In this document: piece after piece, positions 23,370 through 32,869 of the stretch
Layout: every line of letters begins with the position of its first letter
How positions within the stretch are numbered: position 1 is the stretch's first letter
Source: an uncultured Bacteroidales bacterium
GTDB lineage: Bacteria > Bacteroidota > Bacteroidia > Bacteroidales > FEN-979
Length of the DNA stretch: 64,000 nucleotides
Assembly (NCBI GenBank): GCA_903885595.1
Contig: CAISJJ010000298.1
Location: forward strand, 1-64,000
Direction: 5' to 3'
Made by a program: the position numbers and the translations under genes
The notes under the pieces: model-generated
Seen by the model: the letters and a program-made list of their open reading frames with translations, nothing else
Databases searched by the model: none
Told to the model about the DNA's origin: nothing

Positions 23370-26102
23370 ATGATTACATTTTACCTCAACGGCCGGAAAA
23401 CAGATTTCACAGGTGATGAATCCCTCTCATTATTGCATTACCTCCGTGAACTGGCTGGGATCACCTCGGTGAAAGACGGCTGCTCGGGACAGGCAGCCTG
23501 CGGAGCATGCGTGGTGGAGATCGATGGGAAGGCAAGATTATCCTGTACCCGGAAGATAAAGTTCCTTGAAGGATCGCAGGTAATAACGATGGAAGGTATT
23601 CCGGGTGCAGTTCGCGACGTGATCGCCAGGGCGTATGTGGAGAAGGGTGCAGTTCAATGCGGCTTCTGCACACCCGGACTGATCCTGCGAACCAAAGTGC
23701 TTTTCTCGGAAAACCCAAACCCCACACGGGAACAGATTAAAAAAGCCATCAGCCTCAATCTTTGCCGGTGTACAGGCTATGTGAAAATCGTTGATGCCAT
23801 TGAGACGGCGCTGAAAATTCTGCATGACGGCATTGATGATGGCCATGTAACCACAGTTGATGGCAGAACGGTGTCGTCTGTCGGCCTTTACGACACGATG
23901 TCAGACCATAATGGTCATTCATTTCCCGGAAGTATTCCATCGGCAGCATTTGAAACCGGACACGAAATATCCGCATCTGAACCGTTTCTTTACGCGGGGA
24001 TCGGGCAATCGCTGCCAAAATACCAGGCTTACGAAACTGCCATCGGAAAGCGGCAATTTGTCAACGACATGCATGTTGAAGGAATGCTCCACAGCGCCCT
24101 TCGGTTCAGCGACCATCCCAGGGCCAGGGTATTGTCAATCGATTCCTCGGAGGCACTGAAAATGGAGGGTGTGATACGGATTTTTACCGCAACCGATGTT
24201 CCCGGTGAACGTTATACCGGTTTGATCATCAGCGACTGGCCCTTAATGATCGCCCCCGGTGAAATTACCAGGTATATTGGCGATGTCATTGCCGGGGTGG
24301 TTGCCCTTGATGAGGCAACAGCCCGGAAGGCTGCCGGGATGATACGGGTTGAATATGAGGTGCTTGAGCCGGTTTCTGACGCTCACAAGGCGCTCAATCC
24401 TGAGGCTGAACAGGTCCATCCGGGAGAAGCGAATCTGCTTGAGAAATGTATTGTCCGTCGTGGTGATCAGGTTGAAACGCTTATAAAAAACTCAGCCTTT
24501 TCAACATCAGGAATTTATGAAACCCAGCGCATTGAACATGCCTTCCTGGAAACAGAAGCGGCCCTGGCGCTCCCGACAGAAAATGGAATTCACCTCTACA
24601 GCCAGGGACAAGGTATCTATGTTGATCAGCGGCAAGTGGCTTCTATACTAGGGTTGGATGAAAACCAGGTTCGCGTGACCCTGGTGCCGTGCGGCGGCGG
24701 CTTTGGCGGACGCGAGGACATGACCGTCCAGGGTCATGTTTCCCTCTTTGCTCACCTTTTACAAAAACCGGTGAAATTGCATCTTTCGCGGGAAGAGTCC
24801 ATCATCATGCATCCCAAACGGCACCCGGTGTGGATGGACATTTCACTTGCCTGTGATGGGAAAGGAGCACTTACAGCATTAAAGTTGAAGGCCATCGGCG
24901 ACACCGGCGCCTATGCTTCGGTTGGAACCAAAGTGATGGAACGTGTGGCCGGCCATGCCAGCGGCGGATATCACATTCCCTCGGTGGATGTTGAATCCCT
25001 GACTGTTTATACCAACAACATTCCATCCGGTGCAATGCGCGGTTTTGGCGCCAACCAGGTGGCATTTGCCCTGGAAAGCTGCATCGACGAGTTATGCAAG
25101 ATGGGGAATTTCGACCGGTGGAAATTCCGTTACGATAATGCCCTGGATGATGGGAAAATGACGGCTACCGGGCAGATCCTCGGAAAGGGAGTCGGAATTA
25201 AAGCATGTCTCCTTGCATTGAAAGATAACTTTTATAATGCAAAATATGCTGGTCTTGCCTGTGGGATCAAGAATTCGGGCGTCGGTAACGGCATGACCGA
25301 TTTCAGCGACGTAAAAATCAGTATTCTTGCAAACGGCCGGGTTTTGATCGAACACGGCTGGACGGAGATGGGGCAGGGGGTACAGAACATGGCCATTCAG
25401 ACACTGAACCAGGAAACCGGTATCGACGCCTCACTTATTGATGTAGTGGTGGATACGAACGCAGGATTACCTACAGGGATGACAACCTCGTCGCGGGCAA
25501 CGGCACTGCTGGGCAATGCCATTATCGATGCTTCTGCAGCGATCAGGCAGGACCTGGATCAATTCGCAACGGGATGCCTTGACCTGCGCGGCAAAGGACT
25601 GCATCATACACTCCTTCAGCTTGCCGGAAATATCTATACAGGGAAATACTATTGTGACTGGACCACGAAGCCCGGAGCCGATGTGGAGAAGATCATCACC
25701 CACTATTCTTATGGATATGCAGCCCAACTGGTTGTTTTAAACGATTACGGTGAAATCGACAAAGTCTATGCTGCCCATGATGCCGGGAAGATCATGAATC
25801 CCATGCTTTTTGAGGGCCAGATCGAGGGGGCGGTGCACATGGGGCTGGGCTATGCGTTAACCGAAGATCTTCCGATGAAAGAAGGCAGGCTTGTAAGTTC
25901 TAAATTATCGGATTGCGGGGTGCTGCGGGCTCATCAAACCCCCGAGATCATTGTCATAGGCGTGGAAGAGCCGGACCCTGTCGGTCCTTATGGCGCCAAA
26001 GGCATCGGCGAAATCGGGCTGGTTCCGACAGCGGCAGCGGTTGCGAATGCCTTGTGCGCATTTGATGGGGTCAGGAGGACCAGGTTGCCTATGAAAAGAT
26101 AA
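23370..26102 (+). CDS. Selenium-dependent-type xanthine dehydrogenase (2Fe-2S plus molybdopterin chain)
   Basis: 910 residues from the ATG at 23370, two bases after the preceding stop. The first 160 residues hold two [2Fe-2S] clusters: CSGQAACGAC (about 37-47) with a later Cys, and QCGFCTPG (about 96) with CRCTG (about 132). The rest is the molybdenum hydroxylase chain: VDQRQVASILGLDE, GGGFGGRE, AMRGFGANQ, TEMGQGVQ and GAKGIGEIG with the conserved catalytic Glu near residue 879. There is no FAD domain, as in E. coli XdhD and the selenium-dependent xanthine dehydrogenase group. It is expected to hydroxylate or reduce a purine (urate/xanthine) with Moco in the cytoplasm. Electron exchange with YgfK is plausible. 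Selenium use cannot be seen in the sequence. Confidence 0.9.
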   Translation: MITFYLNGRKTDFTGDESLSLLHYLRELAGITSVKDGCSGQAACGACVVEIDGKARLSCTRKIKFLEGSQVITMEGIPGAVRDVIARAYVEKGAVQCGFCTPGLILRTKVLFSENPNPTREQIKKAISLNLCRCTGYVKIVDAIETALKILHDGIDDGHVTTVDGRTVSSVGLYDTMSDHNGHSFPGSIPSAAFETGHEISASEPFLYAGIGQSLPKYQAYETAIGKRQFVNDMHVEGMLHSALRFSDHPRARVLSIDSSEALKMEGVIRIFTATDVPGERYTGLIISDWPLMIAPGEITRYIGDVIAGVVALDEATARKAAGMIRVEYEVLEPVSDAHKALNPEAEQVHPGEANLLEKCIVRRGDQVETLIKNSAFSTSGIYETQRIEHAFLETEAALALPTENGIHLYSQGQGIYVDQRQVASILGLDENQVRVTLVPCGGGFGGREDMTVQGHVSLFAHLLQKPVKLHLSREESIIMHPKRHPVWMDISLACDGKGALTALKLKAIGDTGAYASVGTKVMERVAGHASGGYHIPSVDVESLTVYTNNIPSGAMRGFGANQVAFALESCIDELCKMGNFDRWKFRYDNALDDGKMTATGQILGKGVGIKACLLALKDNFYNAKYAGLACGIKNSGVGNGMTDFSDVKISILANGRVLIEHGWTEMGQGVQNMAIQTLNQETGIDASLIDVVVDTNAGLPTGMTTSSRATALLGNAIIDASAAIRQDLDQFATGCLDLRGKGLHHTLLQLAGNIYTGKYYCDWTTKPGADVEKIITHYSYGYAAQLVVLNDYGEIDKVYAAHDAGKIMNPMLFEGQIEGAVHMGLGYALTEDLPMKEGRLVSSKLSDCGVLRAHQTPEIIVIGVEEPDPVGPYGAKGIGEIGLVPTAAAVANALCAFDGVRRTRLPMKR

Positions 26103-26139
26103 TTCTTAAATTTATCACTGGATTTCCAATATCTTCAAT

Positions 26140-26448
26140 ATGAAAAAGATGATCGTTTCATTATGGCTGGTGCCGCTTACCATGATGGTGGCACTGGTTT
26201 TACATGCCCAGGATCCGAATGTGACAAAACAAATGGAAAAGGCCGCAAAACAGGCCTACCAGGATCTGCTGAACGAAACCGATAAAGACAAAGACGGAAA
26301 AATCAGTAAGACAGAATTTTTTGCCATCTGGAAGGATAAAAAAACCGCGGAAGAAAAATACATTTCGTGGGACATGAATAAAGATGGCTATATCACGGAG
26401 ACTGAGTACGTGAAGACTGTTAAGGATATCAGAACTAAAAAGAAATAA
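26140..26448 (+). CDS. Exported EF-hand protein
   Basis: 102 residues: signal peptide MKKMIVSLWLVPLTMMVALVLHA, then two EF-hand calcium loops, DKDKDGKISKTE (about 48-59) and DMNKDGYITETE (about 81-92), each with Asp/Asn at positions 1, 3, 5 and Glu at 12. It should bind calcium outside the cytoplasm. It lies between two cytoplasmic purine enzymes, 37 bases after one and 9 before the next, so it is probably co-transcribed, yet no link to purine metabolism is known. Confidence 0.8.
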   Translation: MKKMIVSLWLVPLTMMVALVLHAQDPNVTKQMEKAAKQAYQDLLNETDKDKDGKISKTEFFAIWKDKKTAEEKYISWDMNKDGYITETEYVKTVKDIRTKKK

Positions 26449-26457
26449 AGAACATTT

Positions 26458-27759
26458 ATGCTCCTGCTCAAAAACAGCACCTATATCGACTGGCAAACGC
26501 TGGAATTCAAACGCACAGATATCCTGGTTGAAGAGGGACCGGGGGGTGGCATAAGGTTTTTAAATGCCCTCACCCCCGACCCCTCTCCCGGGGGGAGAGG
26601 GGAGAACCCTGTGCCGGAAACCCAGCGAATCATTGACTGTTCCGGAAAATTCATCACCAAATCCTTTGCCAACGGACATCATCACGTTTATTCCGCCCTG
26701 TCCCGCGGAATGCCGGCGCCGAAGAAAAATCCGGTGAATTTCCAGGAGATCCTGCAATACATCTGGTGGAACCTCGACAAGGCGCTTGACCTGGAGATGA
26801 TCCGGGCGAGCGCGCTGGTTACGGCCATGGCCTGTGCGAAGAATGGCGTGACATGCGTCATCGATCACCATGCTTCGCCCGACGCAGTTAATGGCAGCCT
26901 CGAAACCATTGCAGGGGCATTTGATGAGGTAGGTGTCGGTCACCTGCTGTGTTACGAAATTTCCGATCGCGACGGAAAAGCAATTGCTCAAAAAGGGCTG
27001 GACGAATCAGCGGAATACCTTTCACATCGCCCCGGCCTTGTCGGACTTCATGCTTCATTTACGGTCGGGGATATAACCCTGAAACAAGCTGTCAGGCTTG
27101 CAGAAAAGACAAATTCAGGCATCCACATACATGTTGCCGAAGACACATCAGACCAGGAACATTGCCTTGAACATTACCATCAAAGGGTCATTGAACGCCT
27201 GTCGGATAGCGGAGTTTTGCAATTTCCAAAAACCATCCTGGCCCATTGCCTTCACCTGGATGACCATGAACGGGGACTGGTTGAAGGGTCGCCTGCCTGG
27301 GTGGTACAGAATATGGAAAGCAACCTCAACAATTCGGTAGGTTTTTTTAACTCAAAAGGTTTGGGAAATCGGATTATGTTCGGTACCGATGGCATGCACA
27401 GCGATATGTTGCGCAGCGCCAGATCGGCATTCTTTGCCGGTCATAATTTCGACACCATTGACTATGGTGAAACTTACCGGAGGTTCAGGAATGTTCACCT
27501 GTATCTTCAATCGAATGGATTTTCAGGAAACGGCGACAACAACCTGGTTGTCCTGGATTACGACTCGCCAACTCCTGTTTCCGGAGATAATTTTACCGGG
27601 CATTTTCTTTTTGGATTGGAATCAAATCATATTACACACGTTATCTCAAAAGGGGAATTAATAATCGAAGACAGAAAAATTATTACGGTTGACGAAAACC
27701 AAATACTTGCAAATTCAGTGAAGCAGGCAATGAGGTTATGGTCCCGAATGAAACAATGA
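26458..27759 (+). CDS. ssnA: SsnA-like aminohydrolase (amidohydrolase superfamily)
   Basis: 433 residues. Metal and catalytic motifs are NGHHHVYS (about 74), GLHASFT, IHIHVAED, LAHCLHL and FGTDGMHSD, the order of the metal-dependent ATZ/TRZ-type amidohydrolases. In urate-type clusters SsnA is a deaminase or ring hydrolase acting on a purine-derived intermediate. No dihydropyrimidinase/hydantoinase gene is seen in this window, so this may be its only ring-opening hydrolase. Residues about 34-52 (LTPDPSPGGRGE) come from an inserted GC-rich palindrome in the N-terminal beta domain, away from the metal site. It is the last plus-strand gene of the cluster. Confidence 0.88.
   Translation: MLLLKNSTYIDWQTLEFKRTDILVEEGPGGGIRFLNALTPDPSPGGRGENPVPETQRIIDCSGKFITKSFANGHHHVYSALSRGMPAPKKNPVNFQEILQYIWWNLDKALDLEMIRASALVTAMACAKNGVTCVIDHHASPDAVNGSLETIAGAFDEVGVGHLLCYEISDRDGKAIAQKGLDESAEYLSHRPGLVGLHASFTVGDITLKQAVRLAEKTNSGIHIHVAEDTSDQEHCLEHYHQRVIERLSDSGVLQFPKTILAHCLHLDDHERGLVEGSPAWVVQNMESNLNNSVGFFNSKGLGNRIMFGTDGMHSDMLRSARSAFFAGHNFDTIDYGETYRRFRNVHLYLQSNGFSGNGDNNLVVLDYDSPTPVSGDNFTGHFLFGLESNHITHVISKGELIIEDRKIITVDENQILANSVKQAMRLWSRMKQ
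26567..26607 (+). repeat. GC-rich palindromic element inside ssnA
   Basis: CCCTCACCCCCGACCCCTCT, then CCCGGGGGGAGAGGGGAGAA, encodes LTPDPSPGGRGE. It is the same family as the two copies in ygfK and the intergenic copy at 33644. Confidence 0.85.
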
Positions 27760-27831
27760 TCAATTCGGCAAAAATTCTTAAATATTACATATATTTTAGA
27801 ATTAAAATAACAAAACAACATAACAATTATT

Positions 27832-28288
27832 GACTGAGCGCTATTATGCCAGTGAATTTAACATTTGGAGCAGCGACCTTCATCCATACGCTCCGCAGGA
27901 GCGAAACATGGGTAAACTTATTAGGTTCAGGAGCATTTCGCTCCGTAAGTGCGAAATATTGGTAGAACGATTAGGTTCAGGAGCATTTCGCTCCATAGGT
28001 GCGAAATATTGGTAGAACGATGAGATTCAGGAGCATTTCGCTCCATAGGTGCGAAATATTGGTAGAACGATTAGGTCCAGGAGCATTTCGCTCAGTAGGT
28101 GCGAAATTATTTCCCGTTGAATCAAATCTAAATACATTGCGCACCTACGGCGCGCTGAGCTCGGGATGGGGGCATACGGGCTAACCGGATTTGGCTCCTT
28201 CAGAGCCCGAAAGGATAACTGAAAACTGCACCCTCAAACAGTAAGAATCTTGCTATATTGAATGCTTCTGGTATAATTACGATCATTC
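27832..28288 (+). mobile_element. MITE-like dispersed element, copy 1 (457 bp, four 50 bp units)
   Basis: The ends are imperfect inverted repeats: GACTGAGCGCTATTATGCC on the left and, read from the right, GAATGATCGTAATTATACC (14 of 19 positions match). The body is homologous end to end with the inverted copy at 55828-56184. No transposase reading frame is inside. It occupies most of the gap between converging genes. Target duplications were not evident. Confidence 0.75.
27901..28100 (+). repeat. Four 50 bp tandem units in MITE-like copy 1
   Basis: Each unit begins GCGAAATATTGGTAGAACGA and contains two overlapping hairpins (GGAGCATTTCGCTCC; ATTTCGC pairing with GCGAAAT across the unit junction). 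Units are contiguous without spacers. Confidence 0.9.
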
Positions 28289-28302
28289 AATAACAATTCG
28301 TA

Positions 28303-28425
28303 ATGCTAACAAAATCAGCTCAGAAAGAGGTTCAGTATTTAATAGGGCTATTCCCGTTTGTGGCAATTATCGGGCTGGTCAATTGTTTGGCAACTTTTCT
28401 ACTTATACTGCTATTCAGGGCGTAA
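28303..28425 (+). CDS. Possible 40-residue single-helix membrane protein
   Basis: An ATG-to-TAA frame encodes 40 residues with a polar start (MLTKSAQKEVQYLIG) and one hydrophobic helix containing IIGLVNCLATFLLILLF. It begins 15 bases after the MITE-like element. Length and gap position make chance a real option; no family is recognised. The rest of the gap to 28449 shows nothing else. Confidence 0.3.
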   Translation: MLTKSAQKEVQYLIGLFPFVAIIGLVNCLATFLLILLFRA

Positions 28426-28449
28426 CAATCAGTACTCGTCATTCTTCAT

Positions 28450-29640
28450 TCACAGTACCCTGCTCTTCCACCTGTGCTTTAAATTTCCAAGTAGCCTGGC
28501 AGGATCCTCAAACCGGTTGGTCAGCATCATGGCCGAAATGATATAGGGTTTGAATCCGGCTTGCTTATAAAGGGGCACACGGTAACGCTCAAAGACAGTG
28601 GCAGCCACCTCCCCTTCTTTACAGGAAACATCTGAAATATCAGCCGGGAGGCAGTGCATGTACAATGCTTTTCCCTCATTTGTAAGCTTCATATGATTCT
28701 CGGTACATTCCCAGTTTTTATACCTGGCATTGTTGGCAAGACAATCCTTTTCGAGACTTTTCAGACCGTCATGATCGTTCTTCCTGAGCAGCCCGGTTCG
28801 CTGCTGCATCACATGGAACGGGGCCCAGCTCTTTGGATACACAATGTCGGCGCCGGCAAATGCATCTTCCATGGAATTTACCACCCGGAAATTCCCGCCA
28901 CTCTCCTTCGCCTGTTTTCCAGCCAGTTCAACAACATCGGGGATAAGACCATAACCTTCGGGATATGCAAGATCGACCTGCATCCCAAACCGGGTCATCA
29001 ATCCGATAATGCCCTGAGGAACCGAAAGGGGTTTACCGTAACTGGGTGAATAGGCCCAGGTCATGGCGATCTTTTTGCCTTTTAAATTCTCCAGGGAACC
29101 GAAAACTGTTTTAAGGTGAAGCAGGTCGGCCATAGACTGCGTGGGATGGTCGATGTCGCATTGCAGGTTGATGATGCCTGGGCGCTGGGGCAGTACCCCA
29201 TCGGCGAAGGCTTCATCCAGGGCGGTGCCAACTTCACGCATGTAAGCATTTCCGGCTCCAAGGAACATATCGTCGCGGATTCCGATTATGTCGCTCAGGA
29301 AGGAGATCATTGCTGAGGTTTCACGTACGGTTTCACCATGGGCGATTTGCGACTTGCCTTCATCGAGATCCTGAACTGCTAAGCCAAGGAGGTTGGCGGC
29401 CGAGGCGAATGAAAATCTCGTGCGGGTCGAGTTATCCCGGAATTGCGAAATAGCCAGCCCCGAATCAAAGCAACGGGGAGAGATGTTCCGGTCGCGGAGC
29501 ATCTTCAGATCCTCAGCAACGGTCAGAATGGTTTCGAGGTTGTTGAGGCTCTTTTCCCAGGTGAGGAGAAAGTCCTTGCCGAACAGCCCGGTGGCAGAGG
29601 TGTCGGTTTGTGTTTTTAGTTCTTTGATTGTTGAATTCAT
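28450..29640 (-). CDS. ygeW: YgeW-like knotted carbamoyltransferase
   Basis: 396 residues from the ATG at 29640, exactly the length of E. coli YgeW. Carbamoyl-phosphate binding is marked by DNSTRTRFSF (about 69-78), and HPTQSMADLLHL is the second signature. The later SWAPFHVMQQRTGLLRKND and MHCLPADIS segments match the YgeW branch rather than ornithine or aspartate carbamoyltransferases. It is thought to work on a ureido or carbamoyl intermediate of purine ring breakdown, releasing carbamoyl phosphate that could yield ATP. It reads toward the plus-strand ssnA gene and sits downstream of ygeY, with 417 bases of hairpin-rich DNA between them. Confidence 0.92.
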   Translation of the reverse strand: MNSTIKELKTQTDTSATGLFGKDFLLTWEKSLNNLETILTVAEDLKMLRDRNISPRCFDSGLAISQFRDNSTRTRFSFASAANLLGLAVQDLDEGKSQIAHGETVRETSAMISFLSDIIGIRDDMFLGAGNAYMREVGTALDEAFADGVLPQRPGIINLQCDIDHPTQSMADLLHLKTVFGSLENLKGKKIAMTWAYSPSYGKPLSVPQGIIGLMTRFGMQVDLAYPEGYGLIPDVVELAGKQAKESGGNFRVVNSMEDAFAGADIVYPKSWAPFHVMQQRTGLLRKNDHDGLKSLEKDCLANNARYKNWECTENHMKLTNEGKALYMHCLPADISDVSCKEGEVAATVFERYRVPLYKQAGFKPYIISAMMLTNRFEDPARLLGNLKHRWKSRVL

Positions 29641-29643
29641 GTA

Positions 29644-29651
29644 CAAAGTTA
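29644..29651 (-). promoter_or_regulatory. Candidate -7 element abutting the ygeW start
   Basis: TAACTTTG on the minus strand ends three bases before the ATG. If used, the mRNA would be almost leaderless. Confidence 0.3.
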
Positions 29652-30057
29652 AATTTTTACAGGGCTTATGCCATTTATAATTCTTTGATTTTTAACGCAT
29701 GCTGAATCACGGGGTAATTCATCCAGGGACTCAACCCATTTTATGAACTCAGAAGGTTTCTTTTTTGATAGTTTCTTTTTGAGTCTGCTCCGAAAAGGCA
29801 ATTAAAAGGAAAACCGGTCACTGAGCGAAGTCGAAGTGTTCTTATTGACAGGTGTTTGCATCCTTCTACTCCGCTCAGGATCCAATTGACCGGACCTTTC
29901 GGAGTGGGCTCTTTTTTAAATTTCAAAAACAACTTGTGTCGGATATCTGTTTTCAATTTTCCATGAATTGCCCCGGCCTGAAGGCCGGGGTTGAGAGGGC
30001 AAGAGACCTGACGGGGCTTTAGCCCCATTTATTCCGCTTTGCCAATAGATTTAAACT
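29652..30057. other. Gap between ygeY and ygeW: hairpins and dispersed repeats, no gene
   Basis: Contains CTGAGCGAAGTCGAAG and CTCCGCTCAGGATCC repeats (29822-29885), a perfect hairpin CCCCGGCCTGAAGGCCGGGG (29971-29990) and GGGGCTTTAGCCCC (30013-30026). The two hairpins fit REP-like elements and could also end or stabilise transcripts. No convincing reading frame. Confidence 0.7.
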
Positions 30058-31275
30058 TCATTCCGATAAATAATAAGCCAGCGCAGCATAAAACGCCGAA
30101 GCCGCCACCAGGTCGCTCACCGGTACCTTTTCATTGGGGGCATGCGCCAACACCTCATCTCCGGGACCGAAACCAATGCATGGGATTTTATAATACCCGT
30201 TGATGGTGACCCCATTGGTTGAAAATGTCCATTTATCGGTAAGGGGCTCTTTGTCGAACAGGCCTGCAAAGGCCTCCTGGGCGCGGATCACAAGGTGATG
30301 GTCCTCTTCGATTTTCCAGGTTGGATAATACTTCTCCATGCCATAGCGCAGACCGGTGTAGGCTGTCTCTTCATATTGTAAAACTTCGACAACCGCATCC
30401 ATGTCTTTTAGGATTTCAACAATCTCCTCCACCGCAGATTCTTTGGTTTCGCCCCAGGTGAGCCTGCGGTCGAGATGAATACGTGCATAGTCGGCAACAG
30501 CACACAAAGAAGGACTTCCTGAAACGAATTCAGAAATCGTAACACTGCCTTTTCCAAGGAAATCATCTGATTTCAGACGATCATTCAGCTTTTCAATTTC
30601 AAGGCATGCCCGGGAGGCCATGTATATAGCATTCTTTCCACGTTCAGGCGCCGATCCGTGCGACGACACACCCCTGAAGGTCACCGCAATTTCCATTCTT
30701 CCGCGTTGTCCCCGGTAAATATTAAGGTTGGTAGGTTCTGTGATTACAACAAAATCGGGTACGATCTTTTCTTCCTCAACAATATATTTCCAGCAGAGCC
30801 CGTCGCAATCCTCTTCGATGACGGTCCCTGTGAAGTAAATGGTAAGATCGCGGTCGAAAGCAAGTTCTTTGAGAATGCGGCCTGCAGTAACAACGGCTGC
30901 AGGACCGCCTTTCTGATCCACAGTTCCGCGGCCATGCACGAAGCCGTCACGTATCTCCCCTGAAAAGGGATCGCCGCTCCAGTTGGCAAGATTACCGGTG
31001 TCAACAGTGTCAATGTGACCATCGAAGGCCAGGATTTTTTTTCCGTTTCCGATGCGTCCGATTACATTTCCAAGACCATCGGTCCGAACTTCGTCAAAGC
31101 CGGCTTCAACCATCTGGCGCTTCAACTCATCTGCCATCGCCTGTTCGCCGGTGCTGAGTGATTTTATTTTTACTGTTTTCGATAAGTTTCCGGCGGTGTA
31201 ATCGGCGTATTTCCCGGCCAGCGTTTTGATTTTCTCAAGAATGTCTTTCAAAGTTCTGCGCAATTTAGGGTTCAA
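30058..31275 (-). CDS. ygeY: YgeY-like M20-family metallopeptidase/deacylase
   Basis: 405 residues from a TTG at 31275; other TTG codons at 31263 and 31251 are possible and no ATG fits well. Metal motifs of the M20 fold are FDGHIDTVDTG, GRGTVDQKGG, EEDCDGLCW and TEPTNLNIYRGQRGRME; the C-terminus has STNGVTINGYYKIPCIGFGPGDE-type features and HAPNEKV. These match E. coli YgeY along the whole length. In purine/urate clusters it is proposed to hydrolyse an N-acyl or ureido intermediate. It follows a Gld-type ABC gene set by 36 bases, so it may be expressed from that operon. Confidence 0.92.
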   Translation of the reverse strand: MNPKLRRTLKDILEKIKTLAGKYADYTAGNLSKTVKIKSLSTGEQAMADELKRQMVEAGFDEVRTDGLGNVIGRIGNGKKILAFDGHIDTVDTGNLANWSGDPFSGEIRDGFVHGRGTVDQKGGPAAVVTAGRILKELAFDRDLTIYFTGTVIEEDCDGLCWKYIVEEEKIVPDFVVITEPTNLNIYRGQRGRMEIAVTFRGVSSHGSAPERGKNAIYMASRACLEIEKLNDRLKSDDFLGKGSVTISEFVSGSPSLCAVADYARIHLDRRLTWGETKESAVEEIVEILKDMDAVVEVLQYEETAYTGLRYGMEKYYPTWKIEEDHHLVIRAQEAFAGLFDKEPLTDKWTFSTNGVTINGYYKIPCIGFGPGDEVLAHAPNEKVPVSDLVAASAFYAALAYYLSE

Positions 31276-31311
31276 AAATGACCGGCTAAATTACGAATCT
31301 TCAGGTCACGA

Positions 31312-32832
31312 TTAAATATAGTTTTCATTCATCCGCCTGATACGAAGGTTCCGGCGCGACTGGTACCTTACCACCCCGGTTCCTATGATCAGGAAGATTG
31401 GCAACAGGAAATTAAGATATTTGAGAAATGCCTTTTTCCCATCTTCCATCTGGTCAATCGGGCGGGAGCTGACCTCTTTGGTGCGCAGGTCGATCAAACC
31501 GGTATCGTCCGACAGCCAGTCGATTGAATTAACCAGTAGATTGAGGTTGTCGCCGGGGATCTGGCGGGCCTGCTGACCCTCCCCGTTTAGTGGAAAATCG
31601 CCGTCGGAAATTATGATCATCCTGGAGGTCATGTTTCCTGACAATTTTCCGCTCACAAGGGCGCAAACGGTCAGATTTGAACGCGGGAAGTCCTGCTGCT
31701 GCCAGTTTCGGGTGATGTTGAATGTCAGGGGCGCATTTTCCGTACCCGATTTCTCTGAGGTATTTGCAAGGGAGGTAAAGGTGATGGCATTTCCGCCGGG
31801 TGAAAAATCGATGGAACTGGCAAACTGCAGTATTACCGAATTTAGTCCTTTTGTGACAGGGTGTTGCGCAAATTTTGTGATCAGCGGCAGATAGGGGAAC
31901 CGCATATTCGATTGGAAGGTCATGCCACCCTGTTGTTGGTTCACCATTACACTTCCACAGTTCTGGTCGATGATGAAGTCGGGGTTTACCCTGAGCCCTT
32001 TCCCCTCGAGCCACTGTTCAAGCCCTGTGCTGACTGCACTGCCGGAAACCGTCTGCAGATTACCGTTCACACGGTTCATGGCAATGCATATATTCTTTCC
32101 TGTGGAGAGAAATTCGTCAAGTTTCGCTAAATGCGACGGGGGAAAGCTGTCTTTGGGGCTGACGATGACCAGCGTTTTATAATTACCCAGACTGACAGAA
32201 ATGTCATCCAGGGTGACAGGTTCGGCATCATATAGTACTAAAAGCGACTGCATAACCTGGGCCATCGCATTGAGCGAAGGCTCACCGTGCCCCTGTATGA
32301 TGGCAATCTTGGGTTTATTTTCAACCGTCATTTTTTTTATGCTGGTCGACAGACTGTATTCCATCGCCGATCCTGATTGGATAAACGGAATCACCTCCTT
32401 CTTGTCTCCATATTGAACAACAGCTCCTAAGTAAGCTTTTTGTTGCTTCACCTGGTCTTTTTCCCTGACATTGATCAGTACAGGGCTGATTCCTTCCTGC
32501 ATCGTCTTCTGTTCGGTGGCGTCGTCTTTGTTCGGGTTGATGAAATCAAAGATTACCTTCCCGTTCGACCGGTTTGAATACTCGATAAGTTCTTCCCTGA
32601 AATCACGGCGCAACTGGGAGAACTGCTGCGGAAGCTCTTCGCTGATATATGCGGTCACAGTGACAGGTTCTTTCAGCGTCGCAAGGATGTTTTTTGTTGC
32701 TTCGCTAAGCGTGTAACGCTTGTCAGCAGTGAAATCGAGCCGTAAAAAAAAGCGGTCGCCCAGGAGGTTCACTAGGATGATAGCCCCGGCGATCAGCAAA
32801 ATATAGGTGTATATCGACTTGCTTCTGTTCAT
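31312..32832 (-). CDS. gldG: GldG-like ABC-associated periplasmic protein
   Basis: 506 residues with a TM helix at each end (YTYILLIAGAIILVNLLG near the start, FLNFLLPIFLIIGTGVV near the end) and a large periplasmic middle. RLDFTADKRYTLSEATKNIL, FDFINPN, IAIIQGHGEPS and IIISDGDFP are hallmarks of the GldG/ABC-type auxiliary family. In Flavobacterium the GldA/F/G transporter supports gliding; many non-gliding Bacteroidota also keep it. It follows the permease gene by 37 bases. Substrate unknown. Its place between purine genes may be only positional. Confidence 0.85.
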   Translation of the reverse strand: MNRSKSIYTYILLIAGAIILVNLLGDRFFLRLDFTADKRYTLSEATKNILATLKEPVTVTAYISEELPQQFSQLRRDFREELIEYSNRSNGKVIFDFINPNKDDATEQKTMQEGISPVLINVREKDQVKQQKAYLGAVVQYGDKKEVIPFIQSGSAMEYSLSTSIKKMTVENKPKIAIIQGHGEPSLNAMAQVMQSLLVLYDAEPVTLDDISVSLGNYKTLVIVSPKDSFPPSHLAKLDEFLSTGKNICIAMNRVNGNLQTVSGSAVSTGLEQWLEGKGLRVNPDFIIDQNCGSVMVNQQQGGMTFQSNMRFPYLPLITKFAQHPVTKGLNSVILQFASSIDFSPGGNAITFTSLANTSEKSGTENAPLTFNITRNWQQQDFPRSNLTVCALVSGKLSGNMTSRMIIISDGDFPLNGEGQQARQIPGDNLNLLVNSIDWLSDDTGLIDLRTKEVSSRPIDQMEDGKKAFLKYLNFLLPIFLIIGTGVVRYQSRRNLRIRRMNENYI

Positions 32833-32869
32833 GGTTCTTTCCTGTTAACAGTATTGATAAATTTTTCAA

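Noticed and set aside
27901-28100. Possible CRISPR array (regular repeats)
   Set aside because: The 50 bp units are contiguous with no unique spacers, and no cas gene is near. They belong to the MITE-like element.
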